A DNA stretch of 33,484 bases from Nitrospiraceae bacterium (GTDB taxonomy: Bacteria > Nitrospirota > Nitrospiria > Nitrospirales > Nitrospiraceae). The stretch covers positions 1 through 33,484 of the forward strand of contig DASPUC010000054.1 of NCBI GenBank assembly GCA_035623075.1, read 5' to 3'. Made by a program: the position numbers and the translations under genes. Positions 1 to 7,126 of this stretch are shown here, one piece after another. The notes below the pieces were generated by a model. The model was not told where the DNA came from, did no database searches, and was given only the letters and a program-made list of their open reading frames with translations. Every line of letters begins with the position of its first letter. Within the stretch, counting starts at the first letter, position 1.

Positions 1-309
1 GAAGACGAAATCCAGAAGGAAGTCAAAGCTCACAAGATATTAATTTACGGCAAGGGCACCAAGCAGATGCCGATGTGCGGCTTCACACGCGAGACCATGC
101 AGTTCTTTGATAAGTACGGGTACCCGTATGAAGTGATCGACGTCTTAACCCAGCCGGCCAAACGAGAAGCGCTCACGAAAATGACCAATTGGCCCACCCT
201 GCCCAAAGTGTTCATAGACGGTACCTTCTACGGGGATACGGATGTTCTAGATCCCATGGCGGCCAAAGGTGAAATTGAGCCGCTGCTGAAGAAGGCGTTC
301 GGGAAATAA
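1..309 (+). CDS. grxD: Monothiol glutaredoxin (Grx4/GrxD type), 5' end outside window
   Basis: The reading frame is open from base 1 to a TAA at 307-309, giving 102 residues with the true start upstream of the window. It shows the monothiol glutaredoxin pattern: a lysine and KGT loop before the active site, a single active-site cysteine in MCGFT (Cys26 of the visible part), the WPTLPKVFIDG segment with the cis-proline that contacts glutathione, and a GDTD turn near the C-terminus. Family members usually carry CGFS; here the fourth position is Thr. Monothiol glutaredoxins bind a bridging 2Fe-2S cluster with glutathione and hand it to apo-proteins in the cytoplasm. A palindromic element follows 15 bases after the stop and probably ends its transcript. 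The family call is firm; the role as Fe-S carrier is known for the family and not shown here. Confidence 0.93.
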   Translation, partial: EDEIQKEVKAHKILIYGKGTKQMPMCGFTRETMQFFDKYGYPYEVIDVLTQPAKREALTKMTNWPTLPKVFIDGTFYGDTDVLDPMAAKGEIEPLLKKAFGK

Positions 310-324
310 GAAAGAATTTAAGAG

Positions 325-423
325 ACGAGGGCGGCTGTCATGCTCTTGTGCTCGCGCAACGCGCGGTCTCAGAAGACCTTCGTTGGACGCGCGCAATGAG
401 AGCACAACAGCCGCCCTCGTTTT
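325..423 (+). terminator. Large hairpin after grxD, member A of palindromic repeat family
   Basis: Bases 325-338 are a perfect inverted repeat of 407-420 (14 bp), with a second inner pairing of 341-346 with 399-404, and the outer arm runs straight into TTTT (420-423). This fits an intrinsic terminator for the glutaredoxin gene. The interior is unusually long and carries TGCTCGCGCAACGCGCGGTC (349-368) and TGGACGCGCGCAATGA (384-399). Related motifs recur in four other elements in this window, so it is also a repeat-family member. Together with the next element it fills most of the 341-base gene-free stretch 310-650. Confidence 0.6.
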
Positions 424-459
424 CTAGAGACGCGCACCGGCTTGAGAGTGAAGAGGAGC

Positions 460-579
460 AGGCAGGACATCTCTGTTGGTCCTCTGCTCCCGGAGCGCGC
501 ACACGGGAGCAATCATAATCGAAACTCTGGGGGGTGCTCGCTCGACGGCCGCAGTCGGACCGACAGAGATGTCCTGCCT
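460..579. repeat. Palindromic element E (long inverted repeat)
   Basis: Bases 460-482 pair with 557-579 over 23 positions with a single G-U-type mismatch. Inside, 485-492 pairs perfectly with 504-511. The interior contains GAGCGCGCAC-like and GTGCTCGCTCGACG motifs that resemble the cores of the other palindromic elements. No T-run follows on either side, so a plain terminator role is not supported. It lies about 70 bases upstream of the next gene and could be a small non-autonomous mobile element or a structured RNA/DNA site. Confidence 0.6.
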
Positions 580-650
580 TAGAGGAATGTGCGGGCCGGT
601 TCTGCGTATTATGCCGGCCAGTATATTCAAGTTAGATTTCTGGAGAGCGT

Positions 651-1481
651 ATGCTTCGATTTCCAGAGAAGATCAGAGCGCAGGCGTCCGGCGTACTACT
701 CCAATGCATGGAGGGGCTGGAGTCTTTTTGTAGCCACATCGACAGTGTTTACGAGCGAAATAACGTTGCATTGGATCCGGTAAGGCTCCAAAGCAGCCAC
801 CAGTTTGAATACGTGGGCACCGTTCTATGGTTTCTGTACGGCATCTACGTTGCGAAATATCGTGAACTGCTGAGGAATGTAATCCGCTCTACGGCTGATG
901 AAGAATTTCTGGTGTTTGCTCATTGCGGACGTGGGCTCATCGAAACTACTGCAACCTTAAGGTACTACAATAACGAGACTCTCGCGGTCGTTATGGCCGC
1001 CAAAGATCCGAACAAATTTAGTAGCGAAGAAATCTCCAAAATCGTCGAGTTGCTGGATAAGCACTCGAGAGGTGGGCGGTTTGATTGGGGATCGTTCTGG
1101 ATGTCAAACCGCAATGACATGGTTTAAAGATCGGTCGCTGCCTGGAGAAAGGGGAAGAAATCGAAAATCGCCTCTGACACTTCGAATCCGTCCTCCGTTC
1201 ATGTTAACGATGCAATCCGTAGCTGGATGGCCGAGAAGCCTGGGATTGCTCTCATTTACGACTTTTTCTGTGAACTTGTCCATCCTAACCTCGGTAGCAA
1301 CTTCTTGATGATGGGTGCTCGGGATGGCTCCTTGCATGTGGCTGGCTCGACCGACAAGAGTGTTGGGGGTTCCTTAACCATCGAAGGCATCAAGTTTCTA
1401 GGTCCCATCATTAAAGAGGCTTCGTTGAACATGGCAAAGCTGTTGGGGTGGGCAGCAACGACGAAACCGAAAGAAACCTGA
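651..1481 (+). pseudogene. Unknown protein gene interrupted by in-frame TAA
   Basis: An ATG at 651 with GGAGAG about 7 bases upstream opens a frame that hits TAA at 1125-1127 after 158 codons. The same frame then stays open to a stop at 1479-1481, and the sequence beyond the TAA reads like ordinary protein (MAEKPGIALIYDFFCELVHP, then a glycine-rich end). No frameshift is needed: one codon separates a continuous 275-residue product. The simplest reading is a nonsense mutation, or a sequencing or assembly error around the GTTTAAAGA stretch. If real, the 158-residue part could still be made, and the second part could restart at the ATG at 1227. I do not recognise the family. The first half has a hydrophobic segment around FEYVGTVLWFLYGIYVA and a charged C-terminal part; no catalytic motif is visible. 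Confidence 0.6.
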
Positions 1482-1545
1482 CCCGCTGCTTACACGGATG
1501 CGCTTAATGGGCGCCAGTTAGATAGATTGGTCGTTTCGCTTCTTG

Positions 1546-1950
1546 TCATCTTTTTGCTTCCGGTGGAGGCCAATTCATTTCGGTTTGCCTGCCGCAGTAG
1601 AAGCACGAAAGTCGGTAGCGCGCTTTCCGTCTGGGGTTCGGCATCGACGTGAAGGTGATAGGGGTATCGTCGAAGGGGCAAGTCGGTTGGTCGTGTAGCA
1701 AGTGAGCTTCGGCCATCATCGTGATCGAAGCCTCGTCCCATCCCGGTGTCAAGGTTTCCTTTCCCGAGAGGCGTTCTTTCCCTCCGCAACGCTCACATTC
1801 AGCTTCATAGGTTTTGATCCGTTCCTGTGGCTGCGACAAATCCGTGGTATGCATAGGCCCGCCGCAGCCAGGCTTGGCGCACGTCAAGTGTTCGTGCTGC
1901 AAAGCCTGCACGAAGCGGTGATGGGCCTGACGATCCTGTTCTGATTTCAT
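1546..1950 (-). CDS. Small zinc-ribbon-like protein, unknown function
   Basis: This 134-residue protein has three CxxC-type knuckles: CAKPGC near residue 25, CERCGG near residue 55 and CFYCG near residue 117. A further lone Cys-Pro lies near residue 91. This pattern suggests one or two zinc ribbons. No enzyme motif is visible. I start it at the ATG at 1948-1950 because GGGGGA sits 6 bases upstream; the TTG two codons earlier (1954-1956) would abut that ribosome site. It is the last gene of the long minus-strand block but is separated from the upstream dehydrogenase by palindromic element D, so it may be transcribed separately. A DNA/RNA-binding or metal-binding role is possible but not shown. 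Confidence 0.7.
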   Translation of the reverse strand: MKSEQDRQAHHRFVQALQHEHLTCAKPGCGGPMHTTDLSQPQERIKTYEAECERCGGKERLSGKETLTPGWDEASITMMAEAHLLHDQPTCPFDDTPITFTSMPNPRRKARYRLSCFYCGRQTEMNWPPPEAKR

Positions 1951-2004
1951 GACCAATCCCCCATAATGAGAACGCCCTCCTTTCTTATTCCCACCACGCT
2001 CTCA

Positions 2005-2128
2005 GGGCGAGACGAGTGTGGTGACCTCAAATGCGCGCATGCACCGAGCACCGCCCGTTTGGTCGAATCGGATCATGTCCTGTGTGCGCGGTGCGCGAGC
2101 GACTGAGGTCACTACGGCGGCCTCGCCC
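2005..2128. repeat. Palindromic element D between two minus-strand genes
   Basis: Bases 2018-2029 pair with 2104-2115 (12 bp with one G-U), and outside that 2005-2011 pairs perfectly with 2122-2128. On the minus strand the interior reads GCTCGCGCACCGCGCAC (2100-2084) and then GCTCGGTGCATGCGCGCAT, matching the cores of elements A and B. It begins right at the stop codon of the dehydrogenase gene (2130), so it could end that transcript, but there is no T-run on the minus strand. Confidence 0.6.
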
Positions 2129-2129
2129 T

Positions 2130-2864
2130 TCATATCCCCCATGCACCGCTCAGTTGAATGTTTGCTCCGTTGACGTACCGGGCCTCGTCCGACAGGAGGT
2201 AGCGCACGGCTGCCACTGTGTCATCGATCGTGCCGACATACCCGGCCGGAATCCGTTTGGTCATGCCGGCCAGTTCTTCGGGTGGTGCGCTGCCGGAATT
2301 GATAAAGCCAGGCGAAATGGCATTGACCGTGATGCCGTGCGGAGCTAATAGCTTCGCCAGCGTACGTGTGAGAATCAGTACTCCCGCCTTGGCGATATAA
2401 TGAGCGGTCACGTCCGGCTGAGCCACCATTTGGTCCGCATTCGCCATGCTGAAGTTGATGATCTTTCCAGATTTCCGAGTTTTCATCCCTGGGACTGCTG
2501 CCTGGGCCAGGTAGAAAATCGGATGGAGATTGGCGGCGAACATTTCGTTCCACCCTGCGACGCTTTCGTCAAACAGGTTCACACGATGATACGGGCCCGC
2601 TCCATTAATCAATGCGTCGATGTGGCCCCACTGCTGTTCGACCTGCTTCACGAGCTGGTGGGCCGCCGTTGGGTCCGATACGTCGCACTGGACAGCGAGC
2701 GGCTGACCTCCCCGTCGTCCGATCTCGGCGGCTGTGGCTTCGGCCTCCGCCGCACTCGTGCGATAGCAGATCGCGACCTTCCACTGTTTAGCGGCAAGAT
2801 CCAGCGCGATGCCTCGCCCGATGCCTTTGGCGCCTCCTGTGATGAGTGCGATACGATCCGCCAT
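2130..2864 (-). CDS. Short-chain dehydrogenase/reductase (FabG-like)
   Basis: This 244-residue protein has the classical SDR layout: TGGAKGIG nucleotide-binding loop (residues 9-16), CDVSD at 60-64 that positions the adenine, NGAG at 87-90, Asn112, Ser139, and the catalytic pair Tyr156/Lys160 in HYIAKAG. The C-terminal ISPGFINSG and GANIQLSGAWGI segments are typical of FabG-like NAD(P)H-dependent reductases. The substrate cannot be read from sequence; ketoacyl, pterin and sugar reductases all share this form. The ATG at 2864 has GAGGTG about 6 bases upstream. It lies 37 bases after the transferase gene in the same direction and is probably part of that operon. Element D follows its stop. Confidence 0.9.
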   Translation of the reverse strand: MADRIALITGGAKGIGRGIALDLAAKQWKVAICYRTSAAEAEATAAEIGRRGGQPLAVQCDVSDPTAAHQLVKQVEQQWGHIDALINGAGPYHRVNLFDESVAGWNEMFAANLHPIFYLAQAAVPGMKTRKSGKIINFSMANADQMVAQPDVTAHYIAKAGVLILTRTLAKLLAPHGITVNAISPGFINSGSAPPEELAGMTKRIPAGYVGTIDDTVAAVRYLLSDEARYVNGANIQLSGAWGI

Positions 2865-2901
2865 TATGACACCTCATGAGTTATCGTAGGTGTTGATTCC
2901 G

Positions 2902-3648
2902 TCATCTCGATCGAAGGCGTTGGTCGAGTAACTGCAGTGTGCCAGCAGTTCGTGCCGAGAACATCCGTTCGTGTTTCGGTCGCTTCATGTCCTGCGCACA
3001 ATCCTGGATCAACGCCCGGAGATCGTCGGCAACGTCGACGTCGCGCCACTCCTTCAGGACACCGACGGTAAGACCAAGAGTCGAGGCGTTCCGGCGCGTA
3101 GCCGCAAGAACGTTTGTCGTCGACCAGGGTACATCGGTAAAGAGTTCCGGCATAGGGCGTTTCAAGCCGATGAGGTAATAACCACCGTCGCTGGCCGGGC
3201 CAAGAACCAGATCGTGCGACTCGATGAGTGAAACGGCCTGTTGATAGATCGAAAATGGGAGAGTGGGGACATCCGTCCCGACGATGAACACCTGCCGATA
3301 GCCACGGCCGAACAAGTCAACAAATGCGCGATGCATGCGCTGTCCTACATCATCTCCCACCTGATCTAAAAGACAGACGCCGTGGCGTTCTTCAAGAATT
3401 TTGAAGAATACGAGAGATGCCGAGGGAAGGCAGGCGATGTAGCGGTCGATCGACCGGCGCTCCTTGGCAATGACCGCCTTCGTTCGTTCGAGGGTGTCGA
3501 GCACAAAACTGCCGTGCAACGTGGCGGCTTCATCCTGTGTGAGCGGAGGGCACAGTCTGGTCTTCACCTGACCTGGCACCGGCGCCTTCGCGAAAATCAC
3601 TAAGGCAGTGCTGAGCCCTGAGTGCTGAGTGCTGGAATTCGACGTCAC
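2902..3648 (-). CDS. DUF2064 / TIGR04282-type glycosyltransferase-like protein
   Basis: This 248-residue protein matches the TIGR04282 'transferase 1, rSAM/selenodomain-associated' family by pattern: VIFAKAPVPGQVKTRL at the N-terminus, VGTDVPTLP with the metal-binding Asp in the middle, GPASDGGYYLIGL, and the WSTTNVLAATRRN segment. The fold is nucleotidyl/glycosyl-transferase-like (GT-A), with an unknown product. The start used is GTG at 3646-3648; GAGGTAGAG lies just upstream and overlaps the stop of the preceding gene. The first residues (about 5-14) are encoded by four tandem heptamers (3607-3634), so the native start may have been altered by repeat insertion. It forms a pair with the next gene upstream; the same two families are paired in many genomes. 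Confidence 0.82.
   Translation of the reverse strand: MTSNSSTQHSGLSTALVIFAKAPVPGQVKTRLCPPLTQDEAATLHGSFVLDTLERTKAVIAKERRSIDRYIACLPSASLVFFKILEERHGVCLLDQVGDDVGQRMHRAFVDLFGRGYRQVFIVGTDVPTLPFSIYQQAVSLIESHDLVLGPASDGGYYLIGLKRPMPELFTDVPWSTTNVLAATRRNASTLGLTVGVLKEWRDVDVADDLRALIQDCAQDMKRPKHERMFSARTAGTLQLLDQRLRSR
3607..3634. repeat. Heptanucleotide tandem repeat inside coding sequence
   Basis: Four consecutive 7-mers read AGTGCTG, AGCCCTG, AGTGCTG, AGTGCTG on the plus strand. They lie within the 5' end of the minus-strand transferase gene and encode part of the peptide SSTQHSGLST. A decayed copy of the same array is at 4184-4211. Confidence 0.85.
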
Positions 3649-3655
3649 CGTTTCT

Positions 3656-4363
3656 CTACCTCACCGCAATATAGAACCGCTGCAATTGATGGGGGCTGAC
3701 GCCGGTCCAATAGAGGAAGCGAAGTCCCCACATCAACAAGATGGTCTTGATAGGACCATGAGCCTCCCACCGGCGAAACGACGTCACGACGCGATCTCTT
3801 AACATGGCTATTCTCCCCACGCGTTTCAATCGTCGACTGAAGTCGATGTCTTCCATCAACGGGATGTCGGCAAAGCCGCCAAGCTGATCGAACGCTCCCC
3901 GTTTCACAAAAATGGCTTGATCGCCGGTAGCGATGCCGCTCCACCGAGATCGCCAGTTCATGAAGGTACTGATGATCTGTGCCAGCATGGACGGTCGATC
4001 AAATTGGACATCGAATCGTCCTCCAACCGTGACGTTGTCCGTGCACGCTGCGACAATGTCCTGCTTCGCCGTGATCGGAAGCTGGGTATCGGCATGCAGA
4101 AATATAAAGATGTCTCCCCGGCTGGCCCGCGCTCCCACATTCAGTTGGCGCGCGCGGCCATGCGGAGCCGACAGCAGCCGAACCGTGCTCAGTGTTGAGG
4201 GCTGAGTGCCGGAGATAAGTGATGCGACAATTGCACTCGTTTGATCGGTACTTCCTCCGTCGACGATAATGAGTTCGTCAAAGCCGAGGTCGGCCGTGCG
4301 CAAAATCGTATTAGCGATGATTCGTTCTTCGTTGAGGGTAGGAATGATGACGGAAATCGTCAT
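3656..4363 (-). CDS. TIGR04283-type family 2 glycosyltransferase
   Basis: This 235-residue protein is a GT-A fold family 2 glycosyltransferase. It shows SVIIPTLNEE at the N-terminus, LIIVDGGSTD with the nucleotide-sugar-binding Asp at about 35-40, FLHADT (the DxD-like metal site is HAD), GDQAIFVKR and EDIDFSRRLKR. It fits the TIGR04283 'transferase 2, rSAM/selenodomain-associated' group. Residues 51-60 (SGTQPSTLST) are encoded by a degenerate heptamer array, an insertion in the loop between the second strand and the GRA-rNxGA segment. The C-terminal part is hydrophobic/aromatic and may touch the membrane. The ATG at 4361-4363 has no clear ribosome site. The gene sits 10 bases after the membrane protein gene, and the DUF2064 partner follows after 7 bases. 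Sugar donor and acceptor are unknown. Confidence 0.85.
   Translation of the reverse strand: MTISVIIPTLNEERIIANTILRTADLGFDELIIVDGGSTDQTSAIVASLISGTQPSTLSTVRLLSAPHGRARQLNVGARASRGDIFIFLHADTQLPITAKQDIVAACTDNVTVGGRFDVQFDRPSMLAQIISTFMNWRSRWSGIATGDQAIFVKRGAFDQLGGFADIPLMEDIDFSRRLKRVGRIAMLRDRVVTSFRRWEAHGPIKTILLMWGLRFLYWTGVSPHQLQRFYIAVR
4184..4211. repeat. Degenerate heptanucleotide repeat inside coding sequence
   Basis: The plus strand reads CGTGCTC, AGTGTTG, AGGGCTG, AGTGCCG in 7-base register, a decayed version of the AGTGCTG array at 3607-3634. It lies inside the TIGR04283-type gene and is translated as GTQPSTLST, close to the peptide made by the other array. Confidence 0.75.
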
Positions 4364-4373
4364 CGGGTACGGA

Positions 4374-4793
4374 TCACGCGGACTTCTTGGGTTCGTTGAA
4401 CATAAAGTACATGACGATCACGACGGTGGTCCAAAAGAGGACCTGCTTGTGCCAGAACAGCACTTCGTCATAGTATTTCAAAACAGCGCCGAGGAACAGG
4501 ACCCCGCCGATGATGCTGTACCGGAGCGTGGGATTCTCGATGGCAGCATTCGCCCAGACCGCAACGCCGCCGAAATAAATCAAGAATGGGATGACATCGA
4601 TTTCGAATCCGCCGCTGATCGACAGAAACACCTGCAGAAACCCGAGGAACATCAGCGCGGTCCCGACCATTAGGCCGGCGACATGCATCCGACGATTGTC
4701 GTCTGAGTCTTGATCATCTGCACGCGTTGTTCTCGGCGGAGAAGGCTGAAGAGGATCACCAGCTGGTGGGGGAGGGAGATCGGTCGGTGCCAT
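4374..4793 (-). CDS. Small integral membrane protein, unknown function
   Basis: This 139-residue protein has a proline-rich, charged N-terminal tail (about 35 residues), then hydrophobic segments at roughly 38-58 (VAGLMVGTALMFLGFLQVFL), 64-82, 92-105 and 116-132, ending in NEPKKSA. This predicts three or four membrane passes with the tail in the cytoplasm. No catalytic or ligand motif is visible and I do not recognise the family. It begins 6 bases after the stop of the dCTP deaminase gene and ends 10 bases before the glycosyltransferase start, so it is likely co-transcribed with them. A link to polyprenyl- or sugar-related membrane steps is possible only by its position. Confidence 0.75.
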   Translation of the reverse strand: MAPTDLPPPPAGDPLQPSPPRTTRADDQDSDDNRRMHVAGLMVGTALMFLGFLQVFLSISGGFEIDVIPFLIYFGGVAVWANAAIENPTLRYSIIGGVLFLGAVLKYYDEVLFWHKQVLFWTTVVIVMYFMFNEPKKSA

Positions 4794-4799
4794 GATTCG

Positions 4800-5951
4800 C
4801 TAGGCCTTGAAATGTTTGCTGAGGGTCAACCCCTGGCGCTGGTAGGACGACCCGAGCCCAGTGCCGTACAGTTGGCTCGGAATGTCGAGCATCCTGTCGT
4901 ATACAACCTTGAAGAAGGTTTGTCCATCGTGGATCAGAAATGGCACATCGTGCGGCCGGACCTCCAGTACAACCTGCGTGCCTTTTATCTCGCCTCTTGC
5001 ACCGTAACCAAATCCTGGATCGAAGAATCCTGCATAGTGTGTTCTCACTTCACCGCAGGCGGCTTCATAAGCGACCATTTCAGCCGCATAGCCTGGCGGA
5101 ACACGTATTCGTTCTTTCGATGCGAGGATGTAAAACTCCTCTGGTTCTAGCAAAAGGCTATCATTTCTACCTCTGTATATAGGTTCCCAGAACTCCAGCG
5201 CAGGGTGATGGCAAATCTTTGAGAGGTCGACGATGTGGCTGTTCCTTTTTGCCCTGTATCCAACAATATCTCGATCGGACTCAGAGCCCTGTAGGTCAAT
5301 TCGAAGAAACAAGCCCTTGTCAATTCTTACATCGCGTGGCGTGACCGGTTCATCAGTAGAGGTGTTGCGGAAGAGTAGGCAATCACTTTTATGTAGTTTC
5401 TCGATCGCTGAGTCAGCAACAGTCGCTTGCCCAGCAATGAATCTGACTTGGTTAAGGCACATTCCAGTTTTTAGCCTTATCGCAAATGATCGTGGGACAA
5501 TCTCCAAATAAAGTGGGCCCTTATAGCCCGCTTCAATATCGTCAAAACTCGCGCAGAGATCGGTGATCACTCTAGTGAAGATGTCTAAACGACCTGTTGT
5601 ACTCTTTGGGTTTGCTCTAGCCCGAAGGTCCTTGGTCAAAGCTAATCTCTCCAAGAGAGGTACCAGATAAACATGCCCCTTCTCTAAAATTCCACCTTCG
5701 AGGAGATTAATCTCATACATCACTAGATCTTCTTGAAATGCATCCATAACACCGAGCCTATGCCCAACCTCAGAGCGCTCAGGAAGAAAACTGCTGAGAA
5801 GGCGATATGCTTTAGCTCCAAGTCTGAGATCGAGACTGGCTGGTTGGATTTGGCGGTCTTCAATAGGGGTATCGGCTTGAACCACACCAAGGGCGATAAG
5901 TTCTTTAATTTGCTGGTAGGGAAGAATTCCCTGCGACGTGGCACGGCTCAC
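4800..5951 (-). CDS. dcd: dCTP deaminase, long two-domain form
   Basis: Residues near the N-terminus contain RQIQPASLDLRLG, the signature of the dCTP deaminase/dUTPase fold. NPKSTTGRLDIFTRVI corresponds to the phosphate-binding loop and GYKGPLYLEIVP carries the expected catalytic Glu. The C-terminal half repeats the fold in weaker form (VPPGYAAEMVAYEA, FFDPGFGYGARGEIKG), as in the roughly 360-residue 2'-deoxycytidine 5'-triphosphate deaminases. The enzyme would convert dCTP to dUTP for dTMP synthesis. I choose the GTG at 5949-5951, giving 383 residues, because it overlaps the kamA stop as GTGA and has GGAGGG about 10 bases upstream; an ATG at 5996 would overlap kamA by 49 bases. The base use looks slightly less GC-rich than its neighbours, so transfer is possible. 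Confidence 0.85.
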   Translation of the reverse strand: MSRATSQGILPYQQIKELIALGVVQADTPIEDRQIQPASLDLRLGAKAYRLLSSFLPERSEVGHRLGVMDAFQEDLVMYEINLLEGGILEKGHVYLVPLLERLALTKDLRARANPKSTTGRLDIFTRVITDLCASFDDIEAGYKGPLYLEIVPRSFAIRLKTGMCLNQVRFIAGQATVADSAIEKLHKSDCLLFRNTSTDEPVTPRDVRIDKGLFLRIDLQGSESDRDIVGYRAKRNSHIVDLSKICHHPALEFWEPIYRGRNDSLLLEPEEFYILASKERIRVPPGYAAEMVAYEAACGEVRTHYAGFFDPGFGYGARGEIKGTQVVLEVRPHDVPFLIHDGQTFFKVVYDRMLDIPSQLYGTGLGSSYQRQGLTLSKHFKA

Positions 5952-7081
5952 AGTTTGTCGAACCCTCCGCTGTCGCCGTTGCTGCACGCTCCCCACATAG
6001 GATGGGCACCGACCATCGGCAGCTCCCGGCTCGAGCCGTTCTTCGGTTGCGGGTAGTGGAACGGTTTGTTCTCGTAATTCTTCAAGAGGACTCCGTCTTC
6101 ATCCATATGGACGAGGTAATCGCCAGGTAGCAGCGGGACTTTGCCTCCGCCTCCTGGTGCATCGATGACGAAATGTGGGACCGCCATGCCGCTGGTGTGG
6201 CCCTGCAAGGCCTTGATGATGTTCAAGCCCGTCTCGACTGTCGTTCTGAAGTGGTTGGTCCCCTTGGTCAAGTCCGCTTGATACAGATAGTACGGTTTCA
6301 CACGGGCCAATAACAACTGGTGCACCAGCCGTTTCATGACTTCCGGATCGTCATTGACGCCTTTGAGCAGCACAGTTTGTGCGCCGAGTGGAACGCCGGC
6401 ATCGGCCAACATTCCGCAAGCCACTTTCACTTCCGGCGTCAATTCGTCCGGATGGTTGAAATGCAGGTTCATATAAATCGGATGGTACTTTTTGACCATC
6501 TCGCACAGCTTTGCCGTGATACGTTGCGGCAGGGTACCAGGGACGCGCGAGCCAAGACGGATTAACTCGAGGTGGGGGATAGTGCGAAGGGCTCTGAGGA
6601 TTCGCTCCAGGAGATGGTCCGGGAGGAGCAACGGATCGCCGCCTGAGAGAATGACGTCCCGCACTTCGGTGTGTTCACGCAGATAGGCAATCGCCCGATC
6701 GAGCTCGCCTTTCTTGAGGAATCCCGGTTTCCCAACGAGGCGTTTTCTGGTGCAGAACCGGCAATAGATCGGGCATTGGTTCGTCACCATGAGAAGCACG
6801 CGATCAGGATACCGGTGGACCAAGTGCGGCACCGGACTCATCAGGTCTTCTTCGAGAGGATCGTCCTCCGCATCGATGTCGGCCATCTCAGCCATGTCCG
6901 GGACAACTTGTTTCCAGATCGCGTCACCCTTTTCCTTGATCGTCCCCATCACGGTGGGTGTAATCCGCATCGGGTAGTCGCCGACAACGGCTTCGATTTC
7001 CTCGACTCTCATGCCGACCCGGGCTGCCAGGTCTCGGGGTTTTACGATGCTTTCCGCTAAAACCTTTTGCCAGGCTTCCAT
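5948..7081 (-). CDS. kamA: Lysine 2,3-aminomutase family radical SAM enzyme
   Basis: This 377-residue protein has the radical SAM cluster motif CxxxCxxC at Cys103, Cys107 and Cys110, the SGGDPLLLPD segment that binds SAM, Asp270 (YQADLTKGTNHFRT) and Asp307 matching the lysine-binding aspartates, and Lys314 in DAPGGGGK, the PLP-binding lysine. All hallmark residues of true lysine 2,3-aminomutases are present, so interconversion of L-lysine and beta-lysine is likely. The alternative is an EpmB-like enzyme acting for EF-P modification. The ATG at 7081 has AAGGAG about 5 bases upstream. No AblB acetyltransferase gene is adjacent, so the usual N-acetyl-beta-lysine osmolyte pair is not seen. Instead a redoxin and an ATP-grasp-like gene precede it, and dcd follows with a 4-base overlap. 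Confidence 0.9.
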   Translation of the reverse strand: MEAWQKVLAESIVKPRDLAARVGMRVEEIEAVVGDYPMRITPTVMGTIKEKGDAIWKQVVPDMAEMADIDAEDDPLEEDLMSPVPHLVHRYPDRVLLMVTNQCPIYCRFCTRKRLVGKPGFLKKGELDRAIAYLREHTEVRDVILSGGDPLLLPDHLLERILRALRTIPHLELIRLGSRVPGTLPQRITAKLCEMVKKYHPIYMNLHFNHPDELTPEVKVACGMLADAGVPLGAQTVLLKGVNDDPEVMKRLVHQLLLARVKPYYLYQADLTKGTNHFRTTVETGLNIIKALQGHTSGMAVPHFVIDAPGGGGKVPLLPGDYLVHMDEDGVLLKNYENKPFHYPQPKNGSSRELPMVGAHPMWGACSNGDSGGFDKL

Positions 7082-7126
7082 CCTGACTCCTTCCGCAAGG
7101 CCACCGCATCGCCACCGTCATCAAGG

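Noticed and set aside
424-733. Open frames across palindromic element E on both strands
   Set aside because: They follow the inverted repeat, have no ribosome sites and low-complexity, non-protein-like translation; structure explains the region better.
1125-1127. Stop codon recoding or read-through at the TAA
   Set aside because: TAA is the least leaky stop, there is no visible selenocysteine or frameshift element, and the first half lacks features of a recoded protein; mutation or error is simpler.
3607-4211. CRISPR array
   Set aside because: The units are 7 bases without spacers, lie in coding sequence, and no cas genes are present.
5952-5996. Longer start for dCTP deaminase at 5996
   Set aside because: It would overlap kamA by 49 bases and add an Arg/Gln-rich stretch with no domain, while the GTG at 5949-5951 gives a GTGA overlap and a ribosome site.
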